Source: Heliocidaris tuberculata (lineage: Eukaryota; Echinodermata; Echinoidea; Camarodonta; Echinometridae). Taken from it: a stretch of 64,000 nt of DNA. Positions 56,901-62,900 of the stretch are shown here, one piece after another; the first letter of the stretch is position 1, and the number at the start of each line of letters is the position of its first letter. The position numbers and the translations under genes were made by a program. A model generated the notes under the pieces. That model was not told the DNA's origin and made no database searches. It saw only the letters and a program-made list of their open reading frames with translations. Location of the stretch: positions 21,257,917 to 21,321,916 of the forward strand of contig CM046832.1 of NCBI GenBank assembly GCA_025618425.1, read 5' to 3'.

Positions 56901-59900
56901 CAGATTACATTTGATTGATTTTTTTAATATCACCAGTTTCTTACATGAAAAAAATTCGCTTTTCTTTGACAAGAACAAGTAATTTCCCAACCATAATGTT
57001 TTTACAGAGACATTTAAAAGCGCCGTTTTGAGTGGTCACACACGTGACCGACCCAATTTTCACCTCTAAAAGGAAAGAATATTCACTAATTTATGGAAAA
57101 TTGCTTTCAAACTGTTCAGAGCAATCCCACCACACAGCAATGAAAAGTGGAAACTTGCACTCCAAGGGAAATAAGAGAAAAGTAGGTTTGAATACCAACA
57201 AGTAAGACCCTTTTTCATGCGAGGTCACACACATGAATGACCTAATTTTGACCTCTGAAAGAAAATGGTAAACTCTCATTCAAACTAATTACCCTCCATC
57301 TGTTGGGGGTAAGATAGTTATTTAAATATCAAAAATAAGAGAATTCTACTACAAGACAAATACTGAAAAATTAGTTTTAAATGAACTATTTTTCAGGACT
57401 TTGATCACACAAATGACCAAGAATGGCCCAATTACATCCTGCACACGGGGTGCGTCCATTTGAAATACACGCCATGTGTGGACCTCTTCCTAATCTAAAG
57501 AATGCTGACTGAATCGGTTGTAGACAGTGTAATTTGCTGCTCATTTGCTGCTTTAAAGTGGGGACACCAATGAGTAAACTTTCTTGTCATTCTTCCATTA
57601 GGCCTAAATTCATTCAAATGATGAGATGACTCTAGGCTGCAAACAAAAAGTTTACAACATAGACTATACATGTTCCAATGTATCTTTTCAGAAAGTAACG
57701 GTCAAACTACTGACAATACTATTTATACACTAAAACTGTATGGAAAAGACCATGAAATTCAGAATGTCACATAGGAAGCAATAATGCATGTCCTTTCATT
57801 GGAAGGATTATACATACCTGCCAATATCTGACAGCACAAGTTAGGAATCTCTAAAGGCAATATTAGGAATATAGAGAAATCTAGGCTTTACAACTTTATT
57901 TTGAGGGCTAAAAGTAAGAATCATTCATCTAAAATACTGTTGGCTGCATTTGACATTTTCATACCTCAAGCTTTTTCAGCAAGTCTTTGGAAGGTTTATT
58001 GGTGTCCAGTTTGTCCACATAGCGGTTGATGTACTCCTTCACCAGCTTCCGATGCTTGCTGATGTGAGCCCAAGACCACATACGATGTCTCCGTCTCACC
58101 GTTTCCTCCAAGATGCTGTTCTGAGCATAGTGCCACCTAGGAGAATGATTCAAACAGGGTAGTCAATGTGGACTGGTGTACGTTTTACTGTTGTTTTGGG
58201 CATATTGCTACCTACTGAGCAGTGGATGTGAAAGGAGTATATCATTTCCTACTGTCCTAAGCATGATGCTAGAAGTTTCATAAAGCGATGTCAATATGAA
58301 AAGGGTGCACTGTTTACTGAACCTCTGACTATAGTACTGCACATCAGAGTTTACTTCTATTGTAACATTCTTCAAACAAATCATGCTGTTGCAATACACA
58401 TGGATATTATTTTCAGATTAGTTAAAGAATGATCTTCCCTTAGTTCAGCTATACACATCTGAAAATAAGGAAGAGATGCATTTCACATTGGAAGTCATAT
58501 AAGTTGTTATATGGCTGCTTGTTGTAAGGAACAATTTTCCCAGTAACCTAAAGTGTACCAATCACCTGAAAAAATAATTTGTGTACAGCTAGAAAGTATG
58601 AAATCAACCTCAAAGAACTTTGTCTGGTATTCTATAGGTCAACAGTTAATGAGTATGAAGGAAATAAAGGATGACATGAAAATGCTTGTGCGGAACCGAA
58701 CTCTGAGTTTGGTTCCGCGCGAGCCTTTATTTTGGCGAGCGCGTACGGGTACGTCGAGTAGTCTACTCACGAGTCGCTTTTAAGCTTATAGAGAGTGTAA
58801 TTGAAATTGCAATATCTCTTTATAGAATTAATATTTGAAGCCCATATTTTCAATATAGTATAACGACATGAAACCTGTAACATACAGAGCAAAATTATTT
58901 TGGGTGATTGGTACCCTTTAAAATAGCATAAAGTATAGCAGCATTTTTGGACGAACAACAAATTACAATACAATTCCTAAATTAAAATTCAGCAGCAACG
59001 ACACACTACCTATTTTTTTCATTTGTCTATATTAAGCTTACCATTCTTTGACATGCCCACGAAGAGGAACATCTGGTTTGTACTTCCTAAATGGTTCATT
59101 GCGACTCATTCGCTCAAATGATCCAAGCAGCTGCATCACATCCCTGTACTAAAATCACAAACAAGTACAATGTATAGTTTATTCAAACAAATGCCTGTAG
59201 GGAGCAAGAAGTCACTATCTTTTACAAAAGAACATATTTCCTGCTAAATTAACAACCATAATATACATACATATCACACAATAGGGCTCCAGGTCCCACT
59301 TGAGTATACATTACGACACCAGTGAATAAGCTCCCCATCTACTGTTAAATTCTCTTGATTATTCATTCACAAAGATTAGTAAAAATTTGCTATAAGCTTA
59401 CAACACAACTAAAGCCATCTATGACTTGAATCTCCACCTTAGATGTTTTATTTCTGATATATGAGTCCAAAATAATTCTCGTAAACATAACTAACTCAGT
59501 AATCTGTATCTCCTTAACATCAGCATAGCAGGCTCTACTAAGAGGACAAATCAAATCATTACTCTCAAGTACAAGCTTCTTTGTCTTATGGAGCTTTTCA
59601 GCAATTTCTTCATTGTAATATGATTATATGAGTCTGGTAAAGGAAACTGTATGGCCCGAATTCACAGAGGAGGTTTAAACCATGGGGAAGGTTTAAACCT
59701 CCGTAAGCGTAATAAAATAAGCGTAAAGAAGTGCACATTGCCCATGTGCGCGCTCAAAGAAAATATATGATTGGATCAGACTCTGTGCGCACGTATGCTT
59801 AAAAAACCCAGGAGGGGGTTTAAACCATGGTTTAAACCAAACCTCCTTTGTGAATTCGGGTCTATGTGTTTGTTATGCCTGGATTTCTTAGAACAAACTC

Positions 59901-62900
59901 TACCTGTTTGCGACGCAGAGCCACTCCAATGCTCTGTATGATCAGGTTGACATAGGCTTGAGGTACAGACAAGTTTGACTCTGGCTTGGGGTTGAGTCTC
60001 AGCTGTGCTTGTGATGAGATTGGCTCTATCACTGCAGATTCAGAAAATAATGCAAGTGAAAGGAAATAATTCTATATCACATAAATGTCATGTAATACAA
60101 AAAGGGCACATCTTCATAACATATCATTTCAATTAACAAAGTGAAAGTTCATTAAAAGATTACATCTTAAGATGGTTGCAACTTCTGACAAACCTAATAA
60201 ATCTAATTGCTTTGTCTGACAAAGACAGACCTTGGCACAAACAACTGTATTTGATAGAATTTAAAAATCTGGGCCCTGTTGCATAAAACTTACCATTAAC
60301 GGTAACTTTGCCATCAATGGTAACTCCCATGGAAACCATGATTTTGATTGGCTGTTGAGTGATGTTACCATGGTAGTTACCATTGATAGCAGAGTTACCA
60401 TTAACGGTAAGTTTTATGCAACAGGGCCCTGATGTTGAACTTGAGGTGATGTCGCATGTATTAGATAAACTAGGACACATGTTTATTTACATGGTTTGAC
60501 AAACTCACAACAAAACATCCTATCTAGGCTTAAATCACAATTCAAAATATATCCATGTCACAGGTGTGGTTTTATTAGAAAGCAGATTATCAAAATAATA
60601 ACAACATTTCAAAAGATAAGTAAACTTACAGTACTGATATCCCTTTGGTATCTTGCCTTCTGTAGCAATGGAACTCTTCATAATATCCTGTCATAATCAA
60701 GAAAGTAATTGTAATAGCCATTACAAAAAAAATAATAAAATTCTGTAATTCCTACAATTCTGATTTAACACTTTTATTAAATTTTCTTAAGTCCTCAAAA
60801 AAATTCACAAAATTTCTTATTGCTTTGTTCTTACCCTATACTGTTTACAATTATCTTTTCTTAGTATGCAATACTATTCTTGATTATTCTTGTTGCATCA
60901 ATCTCATTTGCAGCATTCTCTCATATATGTATGATCTTCATTCAACATAAAATTGTAACAAACAAGGACAAGCCTTTAAACCCAGGTTCATGTCACAGGG
61001 TAGAGTAACATACAATTATGCTATTCTTCCTGGTATCTATTTACCATCTAACATAATATATTTCCTGATGAATACCTACCAGCATCTCCTGCCTGTCTTT
61101 TGTGGTGTACATTTCAGATCCCGAGTTGAAGTAGACAGCTAGGGAATCCAGACGAAGCATCTGAAGAACAATGGAATATTATTCTTCATCACGTTAAACA
61201 TCATACTGGATGCATCTCAGATGCTTGAGAAGTAATATTTTCATTACACATTTTGTGCTCCAGCAAAGACCAACATATCCCACAAATGCAATGTATGTAT
61301 GACTAAACCATTACAAACAAGTATCATATCATTTCAGAGAATAGAATGCCTTACAACATTAAATACATAACTCTCTCCTCCTATTTCCACTGTACACCAA
61401 GTCTCACTCTCACTCTCATCCAGTATATATACATTAAGCACCAGACAAACTATATGTAATTACCTTGTGCACAAGTTGCACTGTTTGGTCCACAACACAA
61501 GGAACCCAATTTTCATCTGTAGTCTGAAATATAATGAGAACAAAATTAAAATTATTGGAATTCATCCCAATCTTACAATTTATGTGTTTTCATAATGCAT
61601 GTGTAGTCTAAAATGCAGTTGTTTTAGGATGTCAGTATAGGGACAAAAAGCATGCATCATAAATGTAAAGTTCATACTGACTTATGTGACTAGAAAGTAG
61701 ACCTTGTCATATGATCAAAATATCTGTTCCTAACACATTGATGGCTTATGCTGACATAAAAGTAACCCTTGATAATTGCAGTGAAAATATATCATCAAGA
61801 TGATTCTTCTGCATTCTCCCAGGGGATGATATGTTAAAGAAATCTTGTTTAATCATACAAGCCTGGCTTCATTAGGAAAAGTTTGTGAAAAAGCCTTCTA
61901 TTTGGCTAATTAGCAGGATAATTTTCTCACACGAGCAGGGAGCACTCGATTATGGCTAATGAAGTCAGGGAAATTCAACCTCAGATAAGTTTCTCGAAAA
62001 GCACTGATTGGCCTAATAACTTTAGTTTGTGCTTGCTAAAGCCAACAGAGAAGCACCTAGACAGCTTTTTCATTTTATTATTCTGATTACCTGCAGGGAG
62101 ATGTTCTGGAGGGTAGCACCAAGTGCAAATGGAGCCTTGGGATTGGTTGTCTTGTCTTCATATCTGATATGAATATCACAGACCCTGACCTGAACATTCT
62201 TGACTACCTGCATAGCTAGCTTCTCCGCAAAGGAGTCTGCCTTGGGGTCTTTCACTGCAAGAAGTAAGGAGGGGTGAAGAAACAGTTCAATTGAAGAAGG
62301 ATCTAGCATGTCTTTACAGTTTTCTTTTTGCAACAAGCAAATTAGTAAAAAAAATTACTTGATTTAGTGGTATTTGATGCTATGAAATTATTACTCTGAG
62401 ATCTGACATTCAGCAATGTATCATTAAAAACTTTGTTTACCAAACACTTGTCTTATGCACATAACTTTACCTAAACAAAATGTATAGTATAGTGCACCAT
62501 TTTATGAGATGTATCATTTTCTGCTGCTGAAAGACTATTCTCCCAGAAATGTGTGCATTAAAACTAATAATTATCCTGAACAAATATGCTTGTTTTATTT
62601 ATGTAATCCTCTCTTTTTGTTTCACGTGTATGTTGTTGCTTATTGTCATGTACAAAGAAATTATTATAATGATGTTCTTCCTAATATACGTGTATAATTC
62701 CATATATTCATATATGCTTCAATACAAATGTGACAGAGTATGTCTTTCAGTTGTGCATTCTATTACTCTCAATTTCTGTTTATTGCATCTAACTTTTTGT
62801 ACCTTTGTCCTTTTCTTTTTCCTTTGTCTTGGCATCCTCCACTCTCTGTAGAGTCCTCTGTTTTGCTTCAAACTTCTGTTTCTTGTCCTTCTCCTCATTG

